From the NCBI GenBank assembly GCA_963664835.2, contig CAXXUG010000006.1, forward strand, positions 58,786-122,785: 64,000 nt of DNA. The letters are read 5' to 3'. A model generated the notes under the pieces. That model made no database searches, was not told the DNA's origin, and saw only the letters and a list, made by a program, of their open reading frames with translations. Shown in pieces: positions 45,518 to 53,133 of this stretch (its first letter is position 1; each line of letters begins with the position of its first letter). This DNA comes from G963664835 sp963664835. Its GTDB lineage: Bacteria > Chloroflexota > UBA6077 > FW602-bin22 > JBCLEL01. Position numbers and translations under genes: made by a program.

Positions 45518-46678
45518 CTAGCTCCGGCCGGCCGCGCGCAACTGCACCGCGTCATTCTCGGTCCAAGCGTTCTCCGCCAGCGTCCACAGGCCAGCTGAGA
45601 TCAGGTTGTGTCCACCGAGCAACACGGGCCAACTCGATTGCCGAATCTCGTGCGTCAACTCTCGGAGTTCGGCGTGTTTGATGCTCTCCACCTCCAACAG
45701 GTCCGACGCCATACGATCTCCAGTACTGGGTTCCCATCCCATGTGCGCCATCAGTACGCGTGTGTCGATCACGGCGCCGTCGGCAAGTTCGCCGAGCTTT
45801 GCCAGCAAACCCTTCGGGCCAAACGTTGTCAGGAGAATCCCCAATACCGATCGAGCCATTCCAGCTTCTTGGCGGCCGCTTGCCCGCATGCCCCGCTCCT
45901 CCGAAAAAACGCGTTTCCGGCAAGCTGTTTCCGTCTCCAAGATCCTCCAGACTCCCGCCCCGATTCTGCCGCTCACGAGCAGTTCCTTGTCCGGATCGAT
46001 CACGATTGCCTTGATCGCTTGAACTCCCGCGAGGTCAAGGTCGCTGCGATCTATCAGCTTGCCAATCTCCTCTGGGCAATTGGGATGGTGCGTCGCAATG
46101 ACCGCGTCGACGGCGGTATCGATGTCGAACTGATTGGCTATCGTTCTTTCCGGGTGGCTCGCCGGCAATCCAGCCTTCGCCAGCCGAAAACTCAGATCGT
46201 TATCGATGGCCGGCGGATCGATCCGCTCAATCGCCTCCGCCGGCCCGAAGAGCGCGAAGTCCGCCGAGAACGGATTGTTCGCGACAACCCCGGTGTCGCC
46301 ACTCATTAGTGCTATAAAGCATCTCCAGTCTTCCTCGCCCATGAGTGCCGCCGACCCGCCGCCGATGTAAAGAATCTTTTCGCGAGGGTATTTGTCGGCG
46401 ATGCTGGCTAACGTCTTCCCAAAATGAAACCCCGAGTCGGTACGCAAGACCTCCGCGCCCTCATTGGTCGCCCAGGCGAGTAACAGCTCATCGTCAGTGA
46501 CCACCGTGGGCCTGCCGACCTCCGCCAGGTTTGCGAGCCGCCTCAACGTCGCCATGACCGCCGACCGTTTTGCATCGCGGACGATCGACTCCAGCCGTGA
46601 CTCACTATTGCCGTCACAGAAGATTATCGGAACTATCGACAATTCCCTAGCCCTCGGGTTTCGATTCCCATCCGCCAT
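45518..46678 (-). CDS. Unknown protein with nucleotidyltransferase-like N-terminal half
   Basis: A 386-residue cytoplasmic protein upstream of rsmI. The first about 170 residues (IVPIIFCDGNSESRLES, VTDDELLLAWA, then GKTLASIADKYPREKILYIGGGSAALM and FALFGPAEAIERIDPP) look like a Rossmann-type glycosyl/nucleotidyltransferase (CofC- or MobA-like). The P-loop-like signature of those families is not intact. The C-terminal half (ARSVLGILLTTFGPKGLLAKLGELADGAVIDTR) is distinct. ATG 46678 lies at the edge of a divergent promoter shared with folC. Function is unknown. Confidence 0.6.
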   Translation of the reverse strand: MADGNRNPRARELSIVPIIFCDGNSESRLESIVRDAKRSAVMATLRRLANLAEVGRPTVVTDDELLLAWATNEGAEVLRTDSGFHFGKTLASIADKYPREKILYIGGGSAALMGEEDWRCFIALMSGDTGVVANNPFSADFALFGPAEAIERIDPPAIDNDLSFRLAKAGLPASHPERTIANQFDIDTAVDAVIATHHPNCPEEIGKLIDRSDLDLAGVQAIKAIVIDPDKELLVSGRIGAGVWRILETETACRKRVFSEERGMRASGRQEAGMARSVLGILLTTFGPKGLLAKLGELADGAVIDTRVLMAHMGWEPSTGDRMASDLLEVESIKHAELRELTHEIRQSSWPVLLGGHNLISAGLWTLAENAWTENDAVQLRAAGRS

Positions 46679-46682
46679 CAAT

Positions 46683-46690
46683 TCTATAAT
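46683..46690. promoter_or_regulatory. Bidirectional -10 region between two leaderless-looking genes
   Basis: TATAAT (46685-46690, plus) lies nine bases before the folC ATG (46699). On the other strand TATAGA (46688-46683) lies five bases before the ATG at 46678. Starts of transcription predicted from these boxes fall on or next to both start codons, so both messages may be leaderless. -35 elements are weak. Confidence 0.4.
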
Positions 46691-46698
46691 TGACTGCG

Positions 46699-47148
46699 AT
46701 GTTAGATTATCAAGACGCGGTCGAGTCGGTCTGGTCGTTCGGCGACTACTTCGAGAAACGCTCAGACCACACCTATGCCAGCGCCGGCATTGAGTTGGGA
46801 CGGGTCCGCCGGCTCCTCGAAAGACTCGATTCGCCTCAGCAAGCCTTCAGCGTTGTTACCGTGGCCGGCACCAATGGCAAAGGCTCGACCAGTGCGATGG
46901 TTGCTAGTATTCTCAAGGCCGCCGGTGTGGTTGCCGGCCTGTACAGCCAGCCCCATCTCCACTCCTTCCGCGAGCGTATCCAGGTTGGTGGCGTACCGAT
47001 CGACCCGGATTCCTTCGTCGCGCTAACGCGTAAAGTGGTCGAGGCCGCCCGTTCCGTAAATGCCGAGCAGCCGAAGGAGTACGGTTTATCTGCCTATGAG
47101 GTAGGCACAGCGTTGGCACTGCGCTATTTCGCCGACGTGGGCGCGGAG
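46699..47148 (+). CDS. folC: FolC N-terminus (folylpolyglutamate/dihydrofolate synthase), cut at contig junction
   Basis: ATP-dependent ligase adding glutamate to folates. The N-terminal third is intact: FEKRSDHTYASAGIELGRVRRLLERL, the ATP loop VAGTNGKGSTSAMVASIL, YSQPHLHSFRERIQVGG and ALRYFADVGAE. At this point the family continues with a conserved xVVEVGLGGRLDATN-like stretch, but none of the three frames encodes it. The frame runs on in unrelated sequence to a stop at 47373. About two thirds of the protein are missing. Confidence 0.88.
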
Positions 47149-47160
47149 GCAGGGAAGCGA
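47140..47160. other. Junction between unlike sequence blocks
   Basis: Between 47,145 and 47,160 the folC coding sequence stops matching its family without any frameshift that rescues it. From the next gene (a minus-strand GAF protein) on, gene style, start codons and family make-up differ. No tRNA, integrase, transposase, direct repeat or inverted repeat is seen at the edge. Chimeric assembly is favoured; insertion into folC is the alternative. Confidence 0.7.
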
Positions 47161-47230
47161 ACCCGGGGTTCTCGTGGAATCCGGGCCGTATCGGAGGGCA
47201 GAGGCCGACGCGCCTTGGATTCGCGCGGTT

Positions 47231-47753
47231 TCACCCGACAGCCGACTCTCTGGGGGCCGATGCGGCTTCGGCAATTCTCAGGCCGGCGAAAGCGAGGGTC
47301 GCCGCCGGTAGCAGACCGGCAGCGCGTTTCAGCCGTTCCGCCGAGAAATAACCGGGTTCATGCAGGAGATTGACCGTTCCGAGGAAAACGCCGGAGAGCG
47401 AGACCGGGATGTTGACGACCGAACCGCAGCCGAGCGACCGAATGACCTCGTGGTCGGGAAACACCGTCCGTATCTCTTCCAGGCTGTTGGCAACGAAGAC
47501 CTGCCGTTGCTCGAGGACCCTGCGGGTCCAGTGGTTCGGCGTGATCGGCTTGGGCTTGGTGAGCGGATATGCTGCGGGGCTGGTTGGTGAAGACCCGCCA
47601 AGCCAGCGCTGCCGCCATGTCGAACGTGGTACAGGTGGAAATGATCGCCCCGACTTCCGCCTGAACCATGTCGTCGAACGCGGGAAAGACCCGCTCCGCG
47701 GGACCGGCGGCGGCCACGGTCATGAATCCGGCGCGTGCCGGCGATTCGGACAT
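47231..47753 (-). CDS. GAF-domain protein, one-base frameshift
   Basis: A small cytoplasmic GAF protein of about 173 residues when repaired. Frame one gives AFDDMVQAEVGAIISTCTTFDM and RVFTNQP. Removing one base from the GGGG at 47576-47579 then gives AAYPLTKPKPITPNHWT and leads into LEEIRTVFPDHEVIRSLGCGSVVNIPVSL and LGTVNLLHEPGYFSAERL, a typical GAF ending. Such proteins are often next to hydantoinase or amidase genes with GntR regulators. It starts 12 bp after the M24 peptidase stop and is probably cotranscribed. Sequencing error is the likely cause of the break. Confidence 0.75.
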
Positions 47754-47764
47754 TGTCCCCCCGA

Positions 47765-48859
47765 TCAGCCGATGGTCCGCAGGCGACGGTCGAAGCCGGT
47801 CAGTGATCGGGCGCCCCGAGGGGTCATGACCACGTTGTCCTCGATTCGGACGCCGATGTCATCGGTCCGGTAGAGCCCGGGTTCGATGGTGAACACCGTT
47901 CCGGGATCGAGGCGCTGCCTGTTGCCGATCATCACCTGCGGGGGTTCATGGACGTCCAGCCCCAACCCGTGACCGGTCTTGTGGACCACCATGTCTCCAA
48001 AGGGCGAGTCCGCGAGGCATTCCGTGACCCGCGAGTCGAGGTCGTGGGCCGGCATCCCGGCGACTGCCGCGTTGCGGCCGACCGCGTTCGCCGCTTCCAC
48101 CGCGGCGTAGATCTCGGCATGCTCGTCGCTCGCATGCCCGATGAAGAAAGTGCGGGTGATGTCGGCGTTGTAGCCTCCCGTTCGGGCACCGAAGTCCACC
48201 AGCATCACGTCGCCCGGTTCGAGCGGCGTGTCGCCGGACTTCCCGTGGGGATTTGCCGCATTGCCGCCGGCGAGCACGATCGGGTCGAAGGAGAATTCCT
48301 CGGCGCCGCGCGCCAGCATCCGGCCGAGCAGAATGGACTTGACCTGTCTTTCGGTCATGCCGGCGCGGACCGCCTCCACGGTGTCCTCGAGCGCCGCTTC
48401 GCTGATCCTGATCGCCTCCTGCAACTGCGCGACCTCGTCTTCCTCCTTGATCATCCGGAGGTCGGCGAGGACGGCGTCGGCGTTGGACACCGTGCCTCCC
48501 CTTGCCTGACGGAGCAGGGCGTCGGACTCGAACATCCGCATCCGCCCGCCCTCGACGCCGATGTTGACCTTGCCCAGGGCCGCCGCGGCGCCGGAGAAGG
48601 CCGTTTCGAACCCGTCGCTGTCCTGCCAGTAGAAGGTCGCGGCGTCGGGGAAGGCCGTCGACCACTTGAGCCGCTCCAGGGCGGGCATGATGGCGGTGAT
48701 GCCGCCGTCCCTGTCGAGAATCAGGATTGTCGGCCGTTCCATCAGATGGAAATTGAGTCCGGTCAGGTAGAGGAAATTCGGCCCCGGGACGAAAGCCAGG
48801 GCATCCAGCCCGGCATTTCTCATCAGGCCGACCGCCTTCTGCCGCCGCTTTCCGGTCAT
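47765..48859 (-). CDS. M24-family metallopeptidase (Xaa-Pro dipeptidase-like)
   Basis: A 364-residue creatinase/prolidase-fold enzyme. The N-terminal domain has LAFVPGPNFLYLTGLNFHLMERPTILIL. The catalytic domain carries all five metal ligands: the two Asp in VDFGARTGGYNADITRTF, the His in HKTGHGLGLDVHEPP, and the Glu residues in FTIEPGLY and VRIEDNVVM. The start is ATG 48859 (MTGKRRQKAV); a longer reading to 49057 is not protein-like. It sits between GntR and GAF genes, so a peptidase or amidase role on the imported substrate is plausible. Confidence 0.9.
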   Translation of the reverse strand: MTGKRRQKAVGLMRNAGLDALAFVPGPNFLYLTGLNFHLMERPTILILDRDGGITAIMPALERLKWSTAFPDAATFYWQDSDGFETAFSGAAAALGKVNIGVEGGRMRMFESDALLRQARGGTVSNADAVLADLRMIKEEDEVAQLQEAIRISEAALEDTVEAVRAGMTERQVKSILLGRMLARGAEEFSFDPIVLAGGNAANPHGKSGDTPLEPGDVMLVDFGARTGGYNADITRTFFIGHASDEHAEIYAAVEAANAVGRNAAVAGMPAHDLDSRVTECLADSPFGDMVVHKTGHGLGLDVHEPPQVMIGNRQRLDPGTVFTIEPGLYRTDDIGVRIEDNVVMTPRGARSLTGFDRRLRTIG

Positions 48860-49037
48860 TGCCGCATGCCCGGGAATTCGTCGTTCCCTTCGACCGCCGG
48901 GGTCGCGCCCGCGCATCCGGAAGCCGTGCCGGGCGGGCAGCCGAACCTGCCGGCATCCAATGCGTTGCGAACCCGCGACGCATTGGCTCCAGTCCGACCG
49001 CGCGATTGCAGACGGGATGGCGTGAACGTCATGCCCG

Positions 49038-49850
49038 TCAGGCCCGGCACGGAGCACCGATTGCCATCTCGTGCCCGAACCGGGGTTCCAGCGACCGCGC
49101 GATGATGGCGATGTCGGCCGCGATCATTCGCGTCATGCAGACATCGCTTCGATCGGGGTCGCCATCGATGACCGCTTCCGCCACCGCGCGCATCCGTCCC
49201 GCCGCCGCAGTTAGTTCTTCCCGGGTCGAGTTCACGAAATAATGCAGCACGCGCATGCGGACACCGGCATCGAGAATCTGGTCGAAGAACCGATTCTGGA
49301 ACATGTTGCCGGATAGCGAGGCAAGTCGGCGCTGGAATGCGTGGTCCGCCTTGAGAGCCGCTTCGTGGTCGCCCGCCTTCACGGCATCGGAATACCTCAG
49401 GATGAGGTCGTCGAGCCCCGCGGCGCCGGCGCGTCCGCTCATGGCCGCCGACCGCGCCACTGCCCGTGAAAGGATCAGCAGGGTATCCTGATAGTCGCCC
49501 GCATTGTCCATCGACATGGGCGCGACGATGGTGGTCCGGTTGGGAAGGAAATTGACGAAGCCCTCGCCGGCGAGCAGGAGGAGAGCTTCCCGGATCGGCG
49601 TCCTCGAGACTTCGAACCGCTCCGCAAGCGCGAGTTCGTCGAGCGCCGAACCCGGCTCGATTCGAAGCCAGAGAATGTCTTCGCGGAGCAGCTCGTGGAC
49701 CTGGAGCGCACCCCGCCGTCCCCTTTGCGCCGGCAGGCGCCGGACCGGGGCCGCGCCCGGACCCCGCTGCCGGCCCGGCTCGGGCACCCCGCGTTTTCCG
49801 GCGGTCCCGCGGGCGAATTTCGCAGTTGCATTGCGAGGACGTGTTTGCAT
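49038..49850 (-). CDS. GntR-family transcriptional regulator, FadR/FCD type
   Basis: The winged helix (VHELLREDILWLRIEPGSALDELALAERFEVSRTPIREALLLLAGEGFV) is followed by an all-helical FCD effector domain with metal-binding-type His in DHAFQRRLA and HYFVNSTREELTAAAGRM. The N-terminal about 45 residues are Arg/Pro-rich and the ATG at 49850 lacks a ribosome-binding site, so the true start may be internal. It is divergent from the transporter/hydantoinase operon and probably controls it and itself through the site near 49845-49867. Confidence 0.88.
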   Translation of the reverse strand: MQTRPRNATAKFARGTAGKRGVPEPGRQRGPGAAPVRRLPAQRGRRGALQVHELLREDILWLRIEPGSALDELALAERFEVSRTPIREALLLLAGEGFVNFLPNRTTIVAPMSMDNAGDYQDTLLILSRAVARSAAMSGRAGAAGLDDLILRYSDAVKAGDHEAALKADHAFQRRLASLSGNMFQNRFFDQILDAGVRMRVLHYFVNSTREELTAAAGRMRAVAEAVIDGDPDRSDVCMTRMIAADIAIIARSLEPRFGHEMAIGAPCRA

Positions 49851-49867
49851 AATGTTTGTATAATGTA
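49845..49867. promoter_or_regulatory. Candidate GntR operator and promoter of the transporter operon
   Basis: The stretch TTGCATAATGTTTGTATAAT contains a perfect TATAAT (49859-49864) and a TTGTATAA-type half palindrome of the kind bound by FCD-type GntR proteins. ATAATGT occurs twice (49850-49856 and 49861-49866, the second as TAATGT). Being between gntR and the operon, it could serve both directions. Confidence 0.35.
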
Positions 49868-49907
49868 AGGCAGCAAGGCTGTCAATTCAGCAGGAGAGGG
49901 AACGAAG

Positions 49908-50939
49908 GTGAACAACAGACCCAACACAGGATTCTCAAGGTCCGCCCGCGCGGCTGCCGGTATGGCCATTGGCCTCGGATTCGGCCTGTCCGCCGCCATG
50001 GCGCCGACCGCGAACGCGGCCGGAGAAAAGATCGCGTTCTTCGCGGCGAGTTCTCAGAACGGTTTCAACCAGGCGACGTACGAAGGCGTCGAGGAAATGG
50101 CCGCCGAACTCGGTTACGAAGCCGCCATATTCGACGGCAAGTTCGACGCCGCGCACCAGTACAGCCAAATCGAGGACGTGCTTGCCAGCGGCAACTATGC
50201 CGGCTTCATCGTCGCGCCGAACGATACGGTCGGCATTGCCGGTGCCTTCGAACAGGTCATTGCCGCCGGCGTGCCCATCGCCACGGTTCTGTTTCCCGTG
50301 GGACCCGACCTGACCACGCTCGAGCCGCAGGTCGAGGGAATCACCGCCACCGTTGCCTCGCCGCCGGTCGATGGCGCAACCCACCAGGCCAACGCCGTGG
50401 TTGCCGAATGCGAAGGTCGCGATCCCTGCAACGTGGTCATCATCATCGGCGCCAAGATATTCCCGTTCGACAATCTCCGGCTCGAGACCTTCCAGAAGGT
50501 CCTTGCGGAACATGCGAACATCAAGGTCCTTGCCGTCGGTGAAGGCTGGTATTCGCCGGATGCCTCGCTCACCGCAATGACGGACATCCTTCAGGCAAAT
50601 TCCGACGTCCACGTGGTGCTGTCGAATGCCGACCAGCATCTCGCCGGTGCGGAAATCGCGCTCGAGGCAGCCGGTTACACGGTCGCGGACCTGTACATGA
50701 CCGGAGGCGGCGCGGCGGCGATCGCCATCGACGCCATCCGCGAAGGCCGCTGGGATGCGACGCTTGCCTATTTCCCCAAGACCATGGGAGCGCTGGCCAT
50801 GGAACAGGTCGCCAACGCGATCGAAGGCAAGCCGGTGACCCAGATCATCAACATGGATCACGCCGGCCCGGTGCAGGCGATGATCGACAAGGCCGTTCTG
50901 GATGCCAACCCGGATTTCCGGGGCGAATGGGAACAATAG
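49908..50939 (+). CDS. Periplasmic sugar-type ABC substrate-binding protein
   Basis: A 343-residue binding protein of the ribose/LacI-like class (cluster B). A Sec signal peptide of about 38 residues (basic start, GMAIGLGFGLSAAM, cleavage near ANAAG) precedes KIAFFAASSQNGFNQATYEGVEEMAAELG, a GFIVAPNDTVG stretch and the second lobe with DVHVVLSNADQHLAGAEIALEAAGY. GTG 49908 follows GGAGAGGG. It opens the operon with hyuA, hyuB and an Rbs-type ATPase and permease. The ligand is unknown. Confidence 0.9.
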   Translation: MNNRPNTGFSRSARAAAGMAIGLGFGLSAAMAPTANAAGEKIAFFAASSQNGFNQATYEGVEEMAAELGYEAAIFDGKFDAAHQYSQIEDVLASGNYAGFIVAPNDTVGIAGAFEQVIAAGVPIATVLFPVGPDLTTLEPQVEGITATVASPPVDGATHQANAVVAECEGRDPCNVVIIIGAKIFPFDNLRLETFQKVLAEHANIKVLAVGEGWYSPDASLTAMTDILQANSDVHVVLSNADQHLAGAEIALEAAGYTVADLYMTGGGAAAIAIDAIREGRWDATLAYFPKTMGALAMEQVANAIEGKPVTQIINMDHAGPVQAMIDKAVLDANPDFRGEWEQ

Positions 50940-51005
50940 TCGACCTGCCATGTCACCTGCCTTGATGGTCGTGTGGCGCGTCGGTTCATTGCGTTGTCGA
51001 AACTG

Positions 51006-51040
51006 AACGGCCCGGTTTCCGCATGGCGTGCCGGGCCGTT
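51006..51040 (+). terminator. Stable hairpin between binding protein and hyuA
   Basis: AACGGCCCGG (51006-51015) pairs perfectly with CCGGGCCGTT (51031-51040) around a 15-nt loop. No U-tract follows, so it more likely causes partial termination or protects the 3' end of the binding-protein message, giving more of this protein than of the downstream genes. Confidence 0.5.
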
Positions 51041-51102
51041 CCCTGATCGTTGATCCGGCCGATCGAAGGGTTTCGCGGCCGGACTTTCGAATGGGAGACG
51101 AT

Positions 51103-53133
51103 ATGGGCGCCAGATATCGGGTATCCGCCGACATCGGCGGAACGTTCACCGACATTGTCAGGCAGGACAGCGAGACCGGTGCGTGCAACGCCTGGAAGGT
51201 GTTGTCGACGCCGGGGAATCCGGCGATCGCCGTCCTTCGCGGGATCGATGCGGCTATTCCCGACGACGCCGAAATCGAATTGTTCGTGCATGGCACCACT
51301 GTAGGGCTGAACGCGCTCCTCACGCGCAGGGGCGCCCGGGTGGCTCTGCTCACCACCGAGAACTTTCGCGACGTCTACTCGATCCAGGGCAACGACCGGG
51401 GCGAGATCTTTTCCATCCGGTGGAACAAGCCGGCGCCGCTGGCCGGACTTGAGCACACCTTCACGGCAAGGGAACGGATCAGCGCATCCGGCGACGTGGT
51501 GGAGCCGCTCCGGACCGACGATCTGGACCGGCTCGCGGACGCGGCGGCGGAGAGGGGTTACGAGGCGATCGCCATCGGCTTCCTGTTTTCGTTTCGCAAT
51601 CCGGTGCATGAACTTGAGGCCGCCCGCTATCTCGCGGAGCGGCTGCCCGGCGTTGCCATCGCGATGTCGCACCAGGTTTCGCCTGAGTGGCGCGAGTTCG
51701 ACCGACTGTCCACGACGGTGATGGACAGCTATCTGGCACCGGTGGTCCGCGGCTATCTCGAAACGCTTGTGACCGGACTGGAGCAGAGGCTGCCTGCCGG
51801 GCGCAGCCTCTACGTGATGGAATCGAACGGCGGCGTCATGACGGCCGACACGGCCCGCGAGACGCCGCTGCAGACGCTGCTGTCCGGCCCGGTCGGCGGC
51901 GCCATCGGCGGCAGGGCCCTGTCGGCGGCGACAGGCAGACCCGACTTGATCTGCATCGACATGGGCGGCACGTCGTTCGACGCCAGCCTGATCATTGACG
52001 GCCGCCCTTCGCAGTCGAACGAAACCAGACTGGAAGGCCTGCCTGTGCAGATGTCGGTGGTCGACATCCACGTCATCGGTGCCGGTGGCGGGTCGATCGC
52101 CTGGGAGGAGGCGGGTGCCGTCCGGGTCGGACCGCAGTCGGCGGGTGCGGACCCGGGACCGGCATGTTACGGCCTCGGCGGCAGCGAACCGACGGTCTCC
52201 GACGCAAATCTGGTGCTCGGCCGGCTGGACGGCGCCAATTTCTCCGAAGCGGAAATGACCCTCGATCGGGATCTGGCAAGAAGGACTCTCGAAAGTCTCG
52301 GTTCGGGCTTCGGACTCTCGGCGGAAGCGATGGCGGAAGGCGTGGTCGACATCATCAACGCGAAGATGGCGGATGCGATCCGGACGATCACCGTTCGCCG
52401 CGGCATTGATCCGAGGGACTTTGCCCTGGTCGCATTCGGCGGCGCCGGCCCGGCGCAGGCAGCGGCCCTGGCGGAGGCGCTGGAGATCGGCGAGGTGATC
52501 GTTCCGGTCCACCCGGGGGCATTCTCGGCCTGGGGCATGCTTCAGACCGACGTTCGCCACGATTTCAAGGAAACCCTCTACGGGTTCTGGGACATGATCG
52601 ACCGCGTCGGACTCACGGCTGCCTACGAGGCTCTCGAATCCAGAGGGCGCGACTATCTCCTTGGCGAGGGCATCGAGGCGGAGGCGATCGCATTCGAACG
52701 CGGCATCGACTTTCGCTATTTCGGTCAGGAGTACGTCCTGACCATTCCGGTGCCCTCCGGACCGATCGACATGGACTCGGTCCGCGGTTCCTTCGACCGG
52801 GCCTATGAACGCCAGTACGGACACTCGAGCCCCGAGAACCGGGTCGAGATGGCCAACATACGCGTGGCGGCCCTTGGCCGGCTTCCGAGGCCCGCCAGCG
52901 CCCCTCCGGAAAGATCCCCGGCGCGGCCTCCCGGCCGGCGCGAGGTCCGCTTTGCCGGAGAGGCCAGGGAGACGGCGATCCTCGACCGCAACGGGCTTGA
53001 GGCCGGCGAAACCGTCTCCGGCCCGGCAATCATCGAGGAGGAGACCGCAACCACTCTGGTGCCGCCCGGCTGGAAGGCGGCGCTGATCGAAGGCGGGCAT
53101 CTGCTGCTGACCCGCGAGGAGGACCGTTCATGA
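51103..53133 (+). CDS. hyuA: HyuA: hydantoinase/oxoprolinase subunit A
   Basis: ATP-dependent ring-opening enzyme subunit of 676 residues. The two actin-like ATPase signatures are present: VSADIGGTFTDIV at the N-terminus and ICIDMGGTSFDASLI in the middle, followed by GAGGGSIAW and SAGADPGPACYG. The C-terminal acetophenone/hydantoinase region has FDRAYERQYGH. The start at 51103 has GGGAGA at good distance; the ATG at 51091 is less likely. Paralogues act on hydantoins, 5-oxoproline, N-methylhydantoin or acetone, and the residues seen do not separate these. ATGA overlap with hyuB. Confidence 0.92.
   Translation: MGARYRVSADIGGTFTDIVRQDSETGACNAWKVLSTPGNPAIAVLRGIDAAIPDDAEIELFVHGTTVGLNALLTRRGARVALLTTENFRDVYSIQGNDRGEIFSIRWNKPAPLAGLEHTFTARERISASGDVVEPLRTDDLDRLADAAAERGYEAIAIGFLFSFRNPVHELEAARYLAERLPGVAIAMSHQVSPEWREFDRLSTTVMDSYLAPVVRGYLETLVTGLEQRLPAGRSLYVMESNGGVMTADTARETPLQTLLSGPVGGAIGGRALSAATGRPDLICIDMGGTSFDASLIIDGRPSQSNETRLEGLPVQMSVVDIHVIGAGGGSIAWEEAGAVRVGPQSAGADPGPACYGLGGSEPTVSDANLVLGRLDGANFSEAEMTLDRDLARRTLESLGSGFGLSAEAMAEGVVDIINAKMADAIRTITVRRGIDPRDFALVAFGGAGPAQAAALAEALEIGEVIVPVHPGAFSAWGMLQTDVRHDFKETLYGFWDMIDRVGLTAAYEALESRGRDYLLGEGIEAEAIAFERGIDFRYFGQEYVLTIPVPSGPIDMDSVRGSFDRAYERQYGHSSPENRVEMANIRVAALGRLPRPASAPPERSPARPPGRREVRFAGEARETAILDRNGLEAGETVSGPAIIEEETATTLVPPGWKAALIEGGHLLLTREEDRS

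Noticed and set aside
47146..47373. Idea that folC is only frameshifted and continues in another frame
   Set aside because: All three plus frames after 47,148 were read by eye; none shows the next FolC motifs.
50986..53100. A 704-codon open frame antisense to hyuA
   Set aside because: It is a shadow of the GC-rich hyuA codons: Arg/Asp/Gly-rich, with no motif, while the plus frame has all HyuA signatures.
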